A stretch of DNA of 64,000 nucleotides from JACDBE01 sp963714055 (GCA_963714055.1 OY970227.1:62001-126000), one strand, 5' to 3'; counted from the stretch's first letter, positions 27,736 to 38,301 are shown. The notes: a model not told the origin generated them from the sequence alone. Numbers and translations are program-made.

Positions 27736-28481
27736 TGCTGGAGGTCCCCGCCGTCGATGAGAATCGACTGGCCGTTGACGGCGGCGGCGCCATCGCTCAC
27801 CAGGTAGGCGACGGCGGCGGCCACCTCGTCGGGCTCGATCAACCGGCCCAACCGCGACCGCCCGATGAGGACCGTCATCGCCTCCTCCTCGGAGCGCCCC
27901 GTCTTGTCCCGGATTCGGGCGACGGTCTGCTCGGTCATCGGGGTGCGGACGTAGCCGGGGCACACCGAGTTGGCGGTGACCCCGGTGCCGGCCAGTTCGG
28001 TCGCCAGCGACCGCATCATCCCCAGCACGGCGTGCTTGGAGGCGGCGTAGGCCCCCATGTACGGCCCGCCCTGGTGGCTGGCGATCGAGGCCACGGTGAC
28101 GATGCGGCCGTGGTTGCGGGCGGTCATGCCGGGGAGGACCTGCTGGATGCACAGCAGCGGCCCCAGGGCGTTGACCCGCATCAGGCGGTCCCATTGCTCC
28201 AGCGGGATCGAACGCACCGGGGCGGAGTCGGCCACCCCGGCGTTGTTTACCAGGACGTCGAACGGCCCGGCGGCGGCGAATGCGGCGGCGATGCTATCGG
28301 GGTCGGTCACGTCGCACACCACCGTCTCCACGTCGCCGGCCACGGTGGCGGCCGCCTCGGCCAGTGCCTCGGGATCGCGGCCCATCGCCACCACCGAGAG
28401 GCCGTCGGCGGCGAGACGCTCCACCACCGCCAGCCCGATGCCCTTGTTGCCGCCGGTGACGGCCGCCCGCCGTTCGCTCAT
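27732..28481 (-). CDS. Short-chain dehydrogenase/reductase
   Basis: SDR of 249 residues, probably a 3-hydroxyacyl-CoA dehydrogenase. Cofactor loop TGGNKGIGLAV, structural NNAG in DVLVNNAGVA, catalytic Ser in VTVASIASHQGG and Tyr-Lys in GAYAASKHAVLG. PGYVRTPMTEQ is the usual post-active-site loop. First gene of the SDR-hydratase-RidA unit and divergent from the monooxygenase/OYE gene. The pathway role is inferred from neighbours. Confidence 0.88.
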   Translation of the reverse strand: MSERRAAVTGGNKGIGLAVVERLAADGLSVVAMGRDPEALAEAAATVAGDVETVVCDVTDPDSIAAAFAAAGPFDVLVNNAGVADSAPVRSIPLEQWDRLMRVNALGPLLCIQQVLPGMTARNHGRIVTVASIASHQGGPYMGAYAASKHAVLGMMRSLATELAGTGVTANSVCPGYVRTPMTEQTVARIRDKTGRSEEEAMTVLIGRSRLGRLIEPDEVAAAVAYLVSDGAAAVNGQSILIDGGDLQQ

Positions 28482-28535
28482 GTGCCCGCCACCCTACGAG
28501 ATGCGTCGCCTCCTGGGGCTGGCCGCCCAGGTAAG

Positions 28536-28637
28536 TAGCCTGTGCTCATGGCTCTTCGGCTGACGCCTCATCGCTGTGCGATGGGGGACCCCCAGCCCCC
28601 ATCGCCGAGTCTCCGCCTGGTGGCGGAGCCTCACTGA
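28536..28637 (+). repeat. R2 repeat copy A with short ORF, upstream of the monooxygenase fusion gene
   Basis: TAGCCT at 28536, six bases, then an ATG at 28548 opening a 29-codon ORF ending at 28637 (starts MALRLTPHRC, contains GDPQPPSPSLRL). The ORF stop is two bases before the next gene's ATG. The 3' end reads GAGCCT where other copies have TAGCCT. The middle forms a GCGATGGGGG hairpin. Confidence 0.75.
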
Positions 28638-28638
28638 G

Positions 28639-30957
28639 ATGCGCCTGGCCTGCATCGGTGGCGGCCCCGGCGGCCTGTTGCTGGCCGCCAGGCTCCGCCG
28701 GCTCGCCCCCTCGATCGAGGTGGACGTGTTCGAGCGCAACGGACGCGACACCACGTTCGGGTTCGGGGTGGTGTTCTCCGACGAGACCCTCGAAGGAGTC
28801 GCTGCCGCCGACCCGGAGGCGTTCGCCCGGATCAGCGCCGAGTTCCGCTCGTGGAGCGACATCGACATCCATCACCGCGGAGAGTGGGTGCGCTCCACCG
28901 GGCACGGGTTCTCCGCCATCGCCCGACTCCGGCTGCTGCAGATCCTCGCCGGCGTCGCCAGTGAGCGTGGCGCCCGGCTCCATTTCGAGCAGGACGTCAC
29001 CGTCGCCGACCTCGACGGCTACGACGTGGTGGTGGCCGCCGACGGGGTCCACAGCGCCACCAGGGCAGCCGGCGCCGAAGTGTTCCGGCCCACCATCGAG
29101 ACCGGCAGCGCGCGGTTCATCTGGCTGGGCACCCGCAAGGTCTTCGAGGCGTTCACCTTCGTCTTCGAGGAGACCCCGCACGGCGTGGTGCAGGCCCACT
29201 GCTACCCGTTCGACGAGAAGACGTCCACCGTGGTCGTGGAGATGGGCGAGGAGACCTGGCGGCGGGCCGGGCTGGACGCCACCGGATCGATCCCGCCCGG
29301 TGAGTCCGACGAGGCGGCGCTGGCCTTCGCCGAGGACGTGTTCGGGGGCCATTTCGACGGCGACGGCGTGATCGGCAACGCCTCGGTATGGCGCACGTTC
29401 CCCACCGTGCGGTGCGAGCGGTGGCACGACGGGCGGGTGGCGCTGCTCGGCGACGCCGTGCACACCGCCCACTTCTCGGTGGGGTCGGGGACGAAGCTGG
29501 CACTCGAGGACGCCATCGTGCTCGCCGACGTGCTCGCCGGCGCCTCCGGTCCCCACGACGTCCCGGTCGCCCTCGACAGCTACCAGGAACAGCGTCAGCC
29601 ACCGGCCGCCTCGCTGCAGCGAGCCGCAGACACCTCGGCCGCCTGGTTCGCCTCGGTGCCCCGGTATGCGGACATGCCGATGGAGCAGTTCGTCTTCCAG
29701 CTCCTCACCAGGTCACAACGGATCACCTACGACAACCTGCAGCTGCGGGACCCGGAGCTGATGGACCGGATCCGGCACTGGTTCCACGGTTCCCGCCCGG
29801 CTGCCCATCGCCCGCCGGCGGTGGACACCCCGCCGATGTTCTACCCGTTCACGCTGCGCGACCTGAGGCTGGCCAACCGGGTCGTGGTGTCGCCGATGGC
29901 GCAGTACTCGGCGGTCGACGGGATCCCCGACGAGTGGCACCTGGTCCACGTGGGGAGCCGGGCGGTCGGCGGGGCCGGGCTGGTGATGACCGAGATGACC
30001 TGCGTGTCACCGGAGGGGCGCATCACGCCCGGCTGCACCGGGCTGTGGGACGACGCCCAGCAGGAGGCGTGGGCGCCCATCGTCGACTTCGTCCACCGTC
30101 GCACCCCGGCCAGGATCGGCCTGCAGCTCGGTCATGCCGGGCGGAAGGGGTCGTGCAAGGTGCCCTGGGAGGGTGACGGCGACGACGAGCCCCTCGACAC
30201 CGGGAACTGGCCGCTGCTGGCGCCCTCGGCGGTCGCCTGGGCGGCGCGCAACCAGGTGCCGGTGGCGATGGACCGCGCCGCCATGGACCTGGTCCGGGAC
30301 CAGCACGTCGCTGCCGCCGAGCGGGGCGCCGACCTCGGCTTCGACCTGCTCGAGCTCCACTTCGCCCACGGGTACCTCATGTCGAGCTTCCTGTCGCCGC
30401 TGTGCAACCGGCGTGAAGACGAGTACGGCGGCCCCGTTGGCAACCGGCTCCGCTACCCGCTCGAGGTGGTGCGGGCGGTGAGGGCGGTGTGGCCCGACCA
30501 CCTCCCGCTGTCGGTCCGCTTCTCGGCCACCGACTGGATGGCGGGCGGTAACCAAGGCGACGACGCGGTGGCCATCGCCGCCGCCATGGCAGGGGCCGGG
30601 GTGGACGTGATCGACGTCTCCACCGGGCAGGTCCACGCCGACCAGCAGCCCAGGTACGGGCGGCTGTACCAGACGCCGTTCAGCGACCGGATCCGCCAGG
30701 AGGTGGCCATCCCGACGATGACCGTGGGTGCGGTGTCGAGCGTGGACGATGTCAACACCATCGTGCTGTCCGGCCGCGCCGACCTCTGCCTGTTGGCGCG
30801 CTCGCACCTGGTCGACCCCTACTGGACGCTCAACGCCGCCATCGACCAGGGCTTCGGCGGGCACCCGTGGCCGGTGCAGTACCTCTCGGGGAAGACCGCC
30901 CGAAGGCGTGAGCAGGACCCGCTGCGCCGCATCGACGACGGCCCGGCGGAGCCGTGA
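28639..30957 (+). CDS. 2-Aminobenzoyl-CoA (or salicylyl-CoA) monooxygenase fused to Old Yellow Enzyme reductase
   Basis: Bifunctional flavoenzyme of about 772 residues. Residues 1-390 are a class A FAD monooxygenase: GGGPGGLLLAARL at the start and GDAVHTAHFSVGSGTKLALE for FAD binding. Residues 400-760 are an Old Yellow Enzyme domain: NRVVVSPMAQYSA, GLQLGHAGRKGS, HFAHGYLMSSFLSPLCNRR and VGAVSSVDD. This fusion is characteristic of 2-aminobenzoyl-CoA monooxygenase/reductase and the related salicylyl-CoA 5-hydroxylase. The anthranilate-forming genes downstream favour 2-aminobenzoyl-CoA. The ATG at 28639 directly follows R2 copy A. Confidence 0.88.
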   Translation: MRLACIGGGPGGLLLAARLRRLAPSIEVDVFERNGRDTTFGFGVVFSDETLEGVAAADPEAFARISAEFRSWSDIDIHHRGEWVRSTGHGFSAIARLRLLQILAGVASERGARLHFEQDVTVADLDGYDVVVAADGVHSATRAAGAEVFRPTIETGSARFIWLGTRKVFEAFTFVFEETPHGVVQAHCYPFDEKTSTVVVEMGEETWRRAGLDATGSIPPGESDEAALAFAEDVFGGHFDGDGVIGNASVWRTFPTVRCERWHDGRVALLGDAVHTAHFSVGSGTKLALEDAIVLADVLAGASGPHDVPVALDSYQEQRQPPAASLQRAADTSAAWFASVPRYADMPMEQFVFQLLTRSQRITYDNLQLRDPELMDRIRHWFHGSRPAAHRPPAVDTPPMFYPFTLRDLRLANRVVVSPMAQYSAVDGIPDEWHLVHVGSRAVGGAGLVMTEMTCVSPEGRITPGCTGLWDDAQQEAWAPIVDFVHRRTPARIGLQLGHAGRKGSCKVPWEGDGDDEPLDTGNWPLLAPSAVAWAARNQVPVAMDRAAMDLVRDQHVAAAERGADLGFDLLELHFAHGYLMSSFLSPLCNRREDEYGGPVGNRLRYPLEVVRAVRAVWPDHLPLSVRFSATDWMAGGNQGDDAVAIAAAMAGAGVDVIDVSTGQVHADQQPRYGRLYQTPFSDRIRQEVAIPTMTVGAVSSVDDVNTIVLSGRADLCLLARSHLVDPYWTLNAAIDQGFGGHPWPVQYLSGKTARRREQDPLRRIDDGPAEP

Positions 30958-32124
30958 CCGCCTGGCCGGAGACGCTTCCTCGCCCGACGGCGCTCCGTGA
31001 CGAGGAGCTGGCCGAGTACGACGCCACCCGCCGGCTGACCGCCGAGCGGCTCGCCGCGGTGGCCGCCGCCGGGCCGGAAGGGCGGCTCGACCGGGCGCTG
31101 ATCGCCGCCCTGGCCGGGGCCGGCCTGGTGCAGCGCCTGTTCCCGGCCTCCCACGGTGGGAGCCAGCCCGGCGAGGTCTCGGCGGTGACGCTGTGCCTGC
31201 TGCGCGAGGCGGTCGCCGCCGAGTCGCCGGCGGCGGAGACGGCCCTGGCGATGCAGGGGCTCGGCGCCTATCCGGTCCTCCAGTCGGGGCGGGCGGAGCT
31301 GGTGCGCCGTTGGATCCCGGAGATCGCCACCGGCCGGGCGGTCCCCGCCTTCGCTCTGACCGAGCCGGCAGCCGGCTCGGACGCGGCGGCGCTCGAGCTG
31401 GCGGCGGAACCCGACGGCGACGGGTGGCGGCTGACCGGCGAGAAGACGTGGATCTCCAACGCCCCCGAGGCCGACATCTACTCAGTGTTCGCCCGCACCA
31501 CCCCCGGGGCGGGCGCCGCCGGCGTCACCGCATTCGCCGTCCCCGGCGACTCCGAGGGGCTGTCGGGCCGCTCGCTCGACCTGGTCGCCCCCCACCCGAT
31601 CGGGTCGATCACCTTCGACGGGGTGTTCGTGCCCGCCGACCACGCTGCTCGGCGAGCCCGACGGCGGCTTCGCCGTGGCGATGCGCACCCTCGACCGGTT
31701 CCGGCCCTCGGTGGGCGCCTTCGCCGTCGGGATGGCGCAGGCGGCGCTGGAAGCGGCCATCGCCTACGCCGAGCAGCGGCAGGCGTTCGGTGGCCCGCTG
31801 CGCGACCTGCAGGCGGTGGGCCACAAGCTCGCCGAGATGGCGACGGCGGTGCACGGCGCCCGGCTGCTGGTCTATGACGCAGCTCGCGCCTTCGACACCG
31901 GGGCCGAGCCGCTCACCATCCGGGCGTCGATGGCCAAGCTGGCCGCCACCGAGATGGCCCAGCGAGTGATCGACGACGCCGTCCAGATCCACGGCGCCCG
32001 GGCCCTCGAGCGGGGACACCTGCTCGAACGGCTGTATCGCGATGTCCGCGCCCCGCGGATCTACGAGGGCGCCTCCGAGGTCCAACGGACGATCATCGCC
32101 CGCCGCCTCTACCCGAAGGCCTGA
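30954..32124 (+). pseudogene. Acyl-CoA dehydrogenase, one frameshift
   Basis: FAD enzyme for alpha,beta-desaturation of an acyl-CoA. The first part has AFALTEPAAGSDAAALE and GEKTWISNAPEADIY, both FAD/substrate-site segments; it runs to VPADH, then the frame changes near 31643 and continues LLGEPDGGFAVAMRTLDRFR, to YEGASEVQRTIIARRLYPKA, the normal C-terminus with the usual catalytic-region sequence. Corrected length is about 389 residues, typical of the family. The GTG start overlaps the upstream stop, so it is coupled to the monooxygenase fusion. Probably an intact gene with an indel error. Confidence 0.85.
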
Positions 32125-32144
32125 CCACCTCCGACCTCCAATCG

Positions 32145-32255
32145 AACTTTGAGCGAGTGGCGCCATCTGGTGTGTTCAATCGCTCAAAGTTGCGTGGGCT
32201 GAGCGACGATGATTCGAACTTTGAGCGAGTGGCGCCATCTGGTGTGTTCAATCGC

Positions 32256-32263
<8 letters not shown>
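32145..32263. repeat. R1 inverted repeat, two tandem copies
   Basis: Copies at 32145-32191 and 32217-32263 (period 72) with 12-bp arms AACTTTGAGCGA / TCGCTCAAAGTT around 23 bases. They lie between convergent genes, and the second copy contains the stop codon of the CoA ligase. A bidirectional terminator role is possible, although no T run follows. Confidence 0.75.
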
Positions 32264-33794
<1,531 letters not shown>

Positions 33795-33981
33795 CGTACG
33801 ACGAGCCACCGGCAGACGGCTCGGGCCGCCTGAAGCGGTTGCCGACACAGGGGCTTGGGGCGAAGATGTCCCTGATGTCGCAGGAAGCTGCTCGCCCAGC
33901 TCCGCGGAGCCGGCCGCAGCCATGGGCCGGCGGGGAAGCCGCCGTCACCGAGGCGAGCGGAACGTCGGAAGGATCGTGGGG

Positions 33982-35103
33982 ATGAGCGCGGCCGGCGACC
34001 ACCAACCGGTGTACTACCACGACTACCTGCAGCTCGAACGGCTCCTCGGTGCCCAGCACCCGCTGTCCACCGAGCAAGGTCGCTCCGCCCACGACGAGCT
34101 GCTCTTCATCATCGTCCACCAGGCCTACGAGCTGTGGTTCAAGCAGATCCTGCACGAGCTGGAGGCGGTGCGGGCGGTGTTCGACCAGCCGGCGGTGCCC
34201 GAGCGCAGCATGGGCCGGGTGGTGGGCCACCTGGAGCGGGTCCACACCGTGCAGCGGGTACTCATCGACCACCTGGACGTGCTGGAGACGATGACCCCGC
34301 TCGACTTCCTCGAGTTCCGCGACCTGCTCGTGCCCGCCTCGGGGTTCCAGAGCCTCCAATTCCGGCTGATCGAGAACCTGCTCGGGCTCGACCCCGGCCG
34401 CCGGATGCTGATAAACGCCTCCGAGTACGTCACCAGGTTCAGCGAAGAGCACCGGGCACTGCTCGAGGAGTCGCACCACCGGCGCAGCCTCTTCGATCTC
34501 GTCGAGGCGTGGCTGGAGCGGACCCCGTTCCTGCAGGTGGGCGAGTACGCCTTCTGGGACGCCTACCGGGAGGCCGTCGACACCGTGCTCGCCGGGGAGC
34601 GTCTGTTGATCGAGGGGAATCCGAACCTCTCGGACGAGGGCCGCAAGGAGCAACTGATCAGATTCGACGCCACCGCCGCCACCTACGTGTCCCTGTTCGA
34701 CGACGACGCCTATGCCGAGCTCCAGGAGCAGGGCCATCGCCGGTTGAGCCGCAAGGCGTTCCTGGCCGCCCTGCTCATCAACCTCTACCGCGACGAGCCC
34801 ATCCTCCACCTCCCCTTCCGCGTCCTCCAGTCGTTGATGGACGTGGACGAGGGGTTCACCGCGTGGCGTGATCGCCACGCGGTGATGGTGAGGAGGATGA
34901 TCGGCGGCCGGATCGGCACCGGGGGCACCAGTGGGCACGACTACCTGGAGCAGACCGCCCGCAGCCACAAGGTGTGGGGCGACCTCTACGACCTGGCCAC
35001 CTACTACATCCCCCGCACGCGCCTCCCGGACCTGCCACCGTCGGTGGCCGAGGCGATGCGGTTCCACTTCGACGTCACCGGCGCCCCGCCGCCGGCCCCG
35101 TGA
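33982..35103 (+). CDS. kynA: Tryptophan 2,3-dioxygenase
   Basis: Haem enzyme that opens the indole ring of tryptophan to N-formylkynurenine. Family landmarks: FIIVHQAYELWFKQILHEL with the active-site His, FRLIENLLG with the substrate Arg, and WRDRHAVMVRRMIGGRIGTG followed by SGHDYL with the haem-ligand His. Length (about 373 residues) is somewhat longer than the roughly 280 of many bacterial enzymes and near the eukaryotic size. The ATG follows GGAAGGA. The stop overlaps the kynureninase start, so both are translated together. Confidence 0.9.
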   Translation: MSAAGDHQPVYYHDYLQLERLLGAQHPLSTEQGRSAHDELLFIIVHQAYELWFKQILHELEAVRAVFDQPAVPERSMGRVVGHLERVHTVQRVLIDHLDVLETMTPLDFLEFRDLLVPASGFQSLQFRLIENLLGLDPGRRMLINASEYVTRFSEEHRALLEESHHRRSLFDLVEAWLERTPFLQVGEYAFWDAYREAVDTVLAGERLLIEGNPNLSDEGRKEQLIRFDATAATYVSLFDDDAYAELQEQGHRRLSRKAFLAALLINLYRDEPILHLPFRVLQSLMDVDEGFTAWRDRHAVMVRRMIGGRIGTGGTSGHDYLEQTARSHKVWGDLYDLATYYIPRTRLPDLPPSVAEAMRFHFDVTGAPPPAP

Positions 35104-36272
35104 GCCACGCCGGGCTCTTCTCGCGGTTCCTCGGCGACGGCAGGCTGCACTTCGCCGCCCACAGCCACCATCCGTGGCCCGACGTCACCTTCGATGCCCA
35201 CCAACAGGCATGGCTCGACGCCGCCGAGCTGATGGACGACAAGTGGGAGCGCGTGCTGGGTGAGGTCGTGCCCGAGGCGCAGCGCCACATCGCCGGCCGG
35301 CTCGCCCTGCCCGACACGACAACGATCGCCTTCGCCCCCAACACCCACGAGCTGGTGGCGCGGCTGGTGTCGACCCTGCCGCCTCCGGTGCGGATCCTCA
35401 CCACCGACGGCGAGTTCCACAGCTTCCGCCGCCAGCTGGCGAGGTGGGAGGAGGGCCGCCGGGTGGCGGTCACCCGGGTGCCGGTCGAGCCCTTCGACAC
35501 CTTCCCCTACCGGTTCCTCGCCGCCGCCCGCCACCGGGAGCACGACCTCACCTACGTGAGCCACGTCTTCTACGACACCGGCTACGTCGTGCCCGACCTC
35601 GAAGGGTGGGCCCGGGCGCTGCCCCCCGACGGCCACGTGGTCATCGACGGCTACCACGGCTTCATGGCCATCCCGACGCGGCTCGACGCCATCTGGCGAC
35701 GGGTGTTCTACGTGGCCGGCGGGTACAAGTACGCCATGGCCGGGGAGGGCGCCTGCTTCATGCACTGCCCGCCCGGGACCGTGCGACGTCCCATCGACAC
35801 CGGCTGGTTCGCCGGTTTCGAGCAACTCGAGGAGACGGCCGGCGGGGTTCGGTACCCGGAGCACGGAGGTCGTTTCTGGGGCGCCACCTTCGACCCGAGC
35901 GGGCTGTACCGGTTCAACGCGGTGCAGCGGCTGCTCGACCGGGAGGGGATCGACGTCGAGTCCATCCACCGCCATGTGACGGCCCTGCAGAGGCGGTTCC
36001 TCGGCTCGGTCGCCGAGCAGGGCCTCGACCTCGGCGAGCTCCTCCCACCGGAGGGGGCGTCCGGCGAGCGCGGCCACTTCCTCACCTACCGGACCCACGA
36101 GGCTGCGATGCTGGCGCCGATGCTGGCCGAGCGTCGGGTGACGGTCGACCGGCGGGGAGACCGGGTCCGCATCGGCTTCGGGATCTACCACGACAACGAT
36201 GAAGTCGACCGGCTGGTCGGCATCCTCAATGACACGGTGACGATGATGACCGCAAAGGAGACGGCGCAATGA
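35100..36272 (+). CDS. kynU: Kynureninase-like PLP hydrolase
   Basis: Aminotransferase class V-fold enzyme of about 390 residues, expected to cleave kynurenine to anthranilate and alanine. The PLP lysine is in VAGGYKYAMAGEGACFMHCP; HFAAHSHHPWPDV and FAPNTHELVARLVSTLP are substrate and phosphate-site segments, and VVIDGYHGFMAIP carries the PLP-contacting Asp. It diverges from the E. coli-type kynureninases, so other kynurenine-like substrates are possible, but the coupled dioxygenase gene supports the call. The stop overlaps the next ATG. Confidence 0.82.
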   Translation: MSHAGLFSRFLGDGRLHFAAHSHHPWPDVTFDAHQQAWLDAAELMDDKWERVLGEVVPEAQRHIAGRLALPDTTTIAFAPNTHELVARLVSTLPPPVRILTTDGEFHSFRRQLARWEEGRRVAVTRVPVEPFDTFPYRFLAAARHREHDLTYVSHVFYDTGYVVPDLEGWARALPPDGHVVIDGYHGFMAIPTRLDAIWRRVFYVAGGYKYAMAGEGACFMHCPPGTVRRPIDTGWFAGFEQLEETAGGVRYPEHGGRFWGATFDPSGLYRFNAVQRLLDREGIDVESIHRHVTALQRRFLGSVAEQGLDLGELLPPEGASGERGHFLTYRTHEAAMLAPMLAERRVTVDRRGDRVRIGFGIYHDNDEVDRLVGILNDTVTMMTAKETAQ

Positions 36273-37636
36273 GCGAGGCGACCAAGGTGCTGCTCGAAGA
36301 GAGCGAGATGCCGACGCAGTGGTACAACATGGTGGCCGACCTACCCGAGCCGCCCCCTCCGGTCCTCCACCCGGGCACGCACCAGCCGGTCGGTCCCGAC
36401 GACCTGGCCCCGCTGTTCCCGATGGCGCTGATCGGCCAGGAGGTCACCGCCGACCGGTACGTCGACATCCCGGGTGAGGTGCTCGACGTCTACCGGTTGT
36501 GGCGGCCTTCGCCGCTGTACCGGGCACGACGCCTCGAGAAGCTGCTCGAGACCCCGGCCCGTATCTACTACAAGTACGAGGGGGTGAGCCCGGCCGGGTC
36601 GCACAAGCCGAACACGGCCGTGCCCCAGGCGTTCTACAACGCCGCCGAGGGTGTCAAGCGGCTGACCACGGAGACCGGGGCCGGCCAGTGGGGGAGCGCC
36701 CTGGCCTTCTCCTGTGCCCAGTTCGGGCTCGACTGCGAGGTGTGGCAGGTACGGGCCTCGTACGACCAGAAGCCGTACCGGAAGACGATGATGGAGATAT
36801 GGGGGGCGACCGTCCACCCCAGCCCCTCCGACGTCACCGAGGCGGGGCGCTCCATCCTCGCCACTGACCCTGACAGCCTCGGGTCACTGGGTATCGCCAT
36901 CAGCGAGGCGGTGGAGCGGGCGGCGGGCGACCCGGACACCAAGTACGCGCTGGGCAGCGTGCTCAACCACGTGCTGATGCACCAGACCATCATCGGCGAG
37001 GAGGCGCTGCTCCAGTTCGCCAAGATCGGCGAGAAACCCGACGTCCTGGTGGGCTGCACCGGCGGGGGGTCCAACTTCGGCGGGCTGTCGTTCCCGTTCC
37101 TCCGCGAGAAGCTCGCCGGGAACATGGACCCGACGATCCGCTGCGTCGAGCCGGCCGCCTGCCCGTCCCTGACCAGGGGCGAGTATCGCTACGACTTCGG
37201 CGACACCATCGGGATGACCCCGCTGGTGAAGATGCACACGCTCGGCCATGACTTCGTCCCCGACCCGTTCCACGCCGGTGGGTTGCGGTATCACGGCATG
37301 GCGCCGCTGGTGTCCCACATCTACGAGCTCGGCCTGGCCGAGGCGGAGGCCATCAACCAGCGCGAGTGCTTCGACGCCGCCCTCACCTTCGCCAGGACGG
37401 AAGGGATCGTGCCCGCCCCGGAGCCAACCCACGCCATAGCCGCCGCCATCCGGGAGGCGAACCGGGCCAAGGAGTCGGGTGAGGAGACGGTGATCCTCAC
37501 CGCCCTCTGCGGGCACGGCCACTTCGACATGACCGCCTACGAGGCGCATCTCGCCGGGCGGCTCGAGGACTACCCGTACCCCGAGGAGCGGGTCGCCGAG
37601 GCGATGGGAAGGGTCCCCGAGGTCGCCGGAGTGTGA
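36269..37636 (+). CDS. trpB2: TrpB2-type tryptophan synthase beta-like protein
   Basis: PLP enzyme of 455 residues. Its N-terminal extension and IYYKYEGVSPAGSHKPNTAV (PLP lysine in GSHKPN), CTGGGSNFGGLSFPF phosphate loop and GGLRYHGMAPLVSHIYELGL mark the TrpB2 subgroup, which usually acts without TrpA. It is the third gene of a dioxygenase-kynureninase-TrpB2 unit with a four-base overlap. Since the first two genes degrade tryptophan, its job is unclear: indole plus serine to tryptophan salvage, or a serine/other amino acid reaction. No trpA is nearby. Confidence 0.88.
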   Translation: MSEATKVLLEESEMPTQWYNMVADLPEPPPPVLHPGTHQPVGPDDLAPLFPMALIGQEVTADRYVDIPGEVLDVYRLWRPSPLYRARRLEKLLETPARIYYKYEGVSPAGSHKPNTAVPQAFYNAAEGVKRLTTETGAGQWGSALAFSCAQFGLDCEVWQVRASYDQKPYRKTMMEIWGATVHPSPSDVTEAGRSILATDPDSLGSLGIAISEAVERAAGDPDTKYALGSVLNHVLMHQTIIGEEALLQFAKIGEKPDVLVGCTGGGSNFGGLSFPFLREKLAGNMDPTIRCVEPAACPSLTRGEYRYDFGDTIGMTPLVKMHTLGHDFVPDPFHAGGLRYHGMAPLVSHIYELGLAEAEAINQRECFDAALTFARTEGIVPAPEPTHAIAAAIREANRAKESGEETVILTALCGHGHFDMTAYEAHLAGRLEDYPYPEERVAEAMGRVPEVAGV

Positions 37637-37638
37637 CC

Positions 37639-37720
37639 TGTTCTTCCCCGTTGGGAGGAGTGTCTGCAGCAGGGGCCCGCAGGTCGACGCGGCAGACGAG
37701 AAGGGAGCCGCGTTCCTCGG
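37639..37720. repeat. R4 GC-rich repeat
   Basis: Single copy after trpB2, related to copies at 40.9, 45.0 and 63.7 kb: a CTTCCCC...GGGAGG hairpin region, TGTCTGCAGC, GGGCCCGCAGG, and GCAGACGAGAAGGGAG. It forms several inverted repeats. Confidence 0.5.
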
Positions 37721-37725
37721 AATGA

Positions 37726-38109
37726 TCAGCCGGCGAGGCGCGCGACGTCGATGGCGATGCCCACGAGGAGCAGCACCCAGACGACGGCGATGAACACGGT
37801 GTAGTGCCACCGGAGGCGGTGGTCGGCCAGCCAGAAGCGGCGGAGGCTCTGGTAGCCGAGCACGATGGCGAGCACCGACAGCGTGATCGACACCGGCGCC
37901 GCCACCGCACCGGAGAGCCCGATCAGGGGAACGACGAAGGGCACCACCAGGTAGGTGAAGATGCACCGGACGCCGGAGATGATGATCGAGCTGCGCAGCT
38001 TGTTGCGGGCGTCGAAGACAGCTCCCGGCACCGGGTCTCCGTGCACCCTCAGCAGCCGGCGCATCGTGCGGTCGCCGGCGGAGTACCGGCGCGTGGCGGT
38101 GGCGGTCAC
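37726..38109 (-). CDS. Small multi-pass membrane protein of unknown function
   Basis: Protein of 127 residues with a basic N-terminus (ATATRRYSAGDRTMRRLL) and three hydrophobic segments: around IIISGVRCIFTYLVVPFVVP, VSITLSVLAIVLGYQSL and YTVFIAVVWVLLLVGIAID. No catalytic motif is seen. The GTG start at 38109 is seven bases after a TAGCCT box that ends R2 copy B. It lies downstream of the patatin gene on the same strand, with two R2 copies between. Confidence 0.7.
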   Translation of the reverse strand: MTATATRRYSAGDRTMRRLLRVHGDPVPGAVFDARNKLRSSIIISGVRCIFTYLVVPFVVPLIGLSGAVAAPVSITLSVLAIVLGYQSLRRFWLADHRLRWHYTVFIAVVWVLLLVGIAIDVARLAG

Positions 38110-38110
38110 G

Positions 38111-38200
38111 GAGGAGAGGCTACGCCGTCAGGCGGAGACTCGGCGATGGGGGTTGGGGGTCCCCCATCGCTCCGCGATGAGGCGTCAGCCGAAGAGCCAT
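38111..38200 (-). repeat. R2 repeat copy B with short ORF
   Basis: Short ORF 38200 to 38120 (26 codons plus stop TAG; starts MALRLTPHRG). The TAG begins the TAGCCT box that precedes the membrane-protein GTG by seven bases. Spacing to copy C is exactly 91 bp. Confidence 0.75.
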
Positions 38201-38201
38201 G

Positions 38202-38291
38202 TAACAGAGGCTACGCCGTCAGGCGGAGACTCGGCGATGGGGGTTGGGGGTCCCCCATCGCTCCGCGATGAGGCGTCAGCCGAAGAGCCAT
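38202..38291 (-). repeat. R2 repeat copy C with short ORF
   Basis: Short ORF 38291 to 38211, identical in peptide to copy B. Its TAG starts a TAGCCT box seven bases before the copy B ATG. Upstream, TAGCAT lies seven bases before its own ATG; the TAG there is the stop codon of the patatin gene. Confidence 0.75.
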
Positions 38292-38301
38292 GTAACTGAT
38301 G

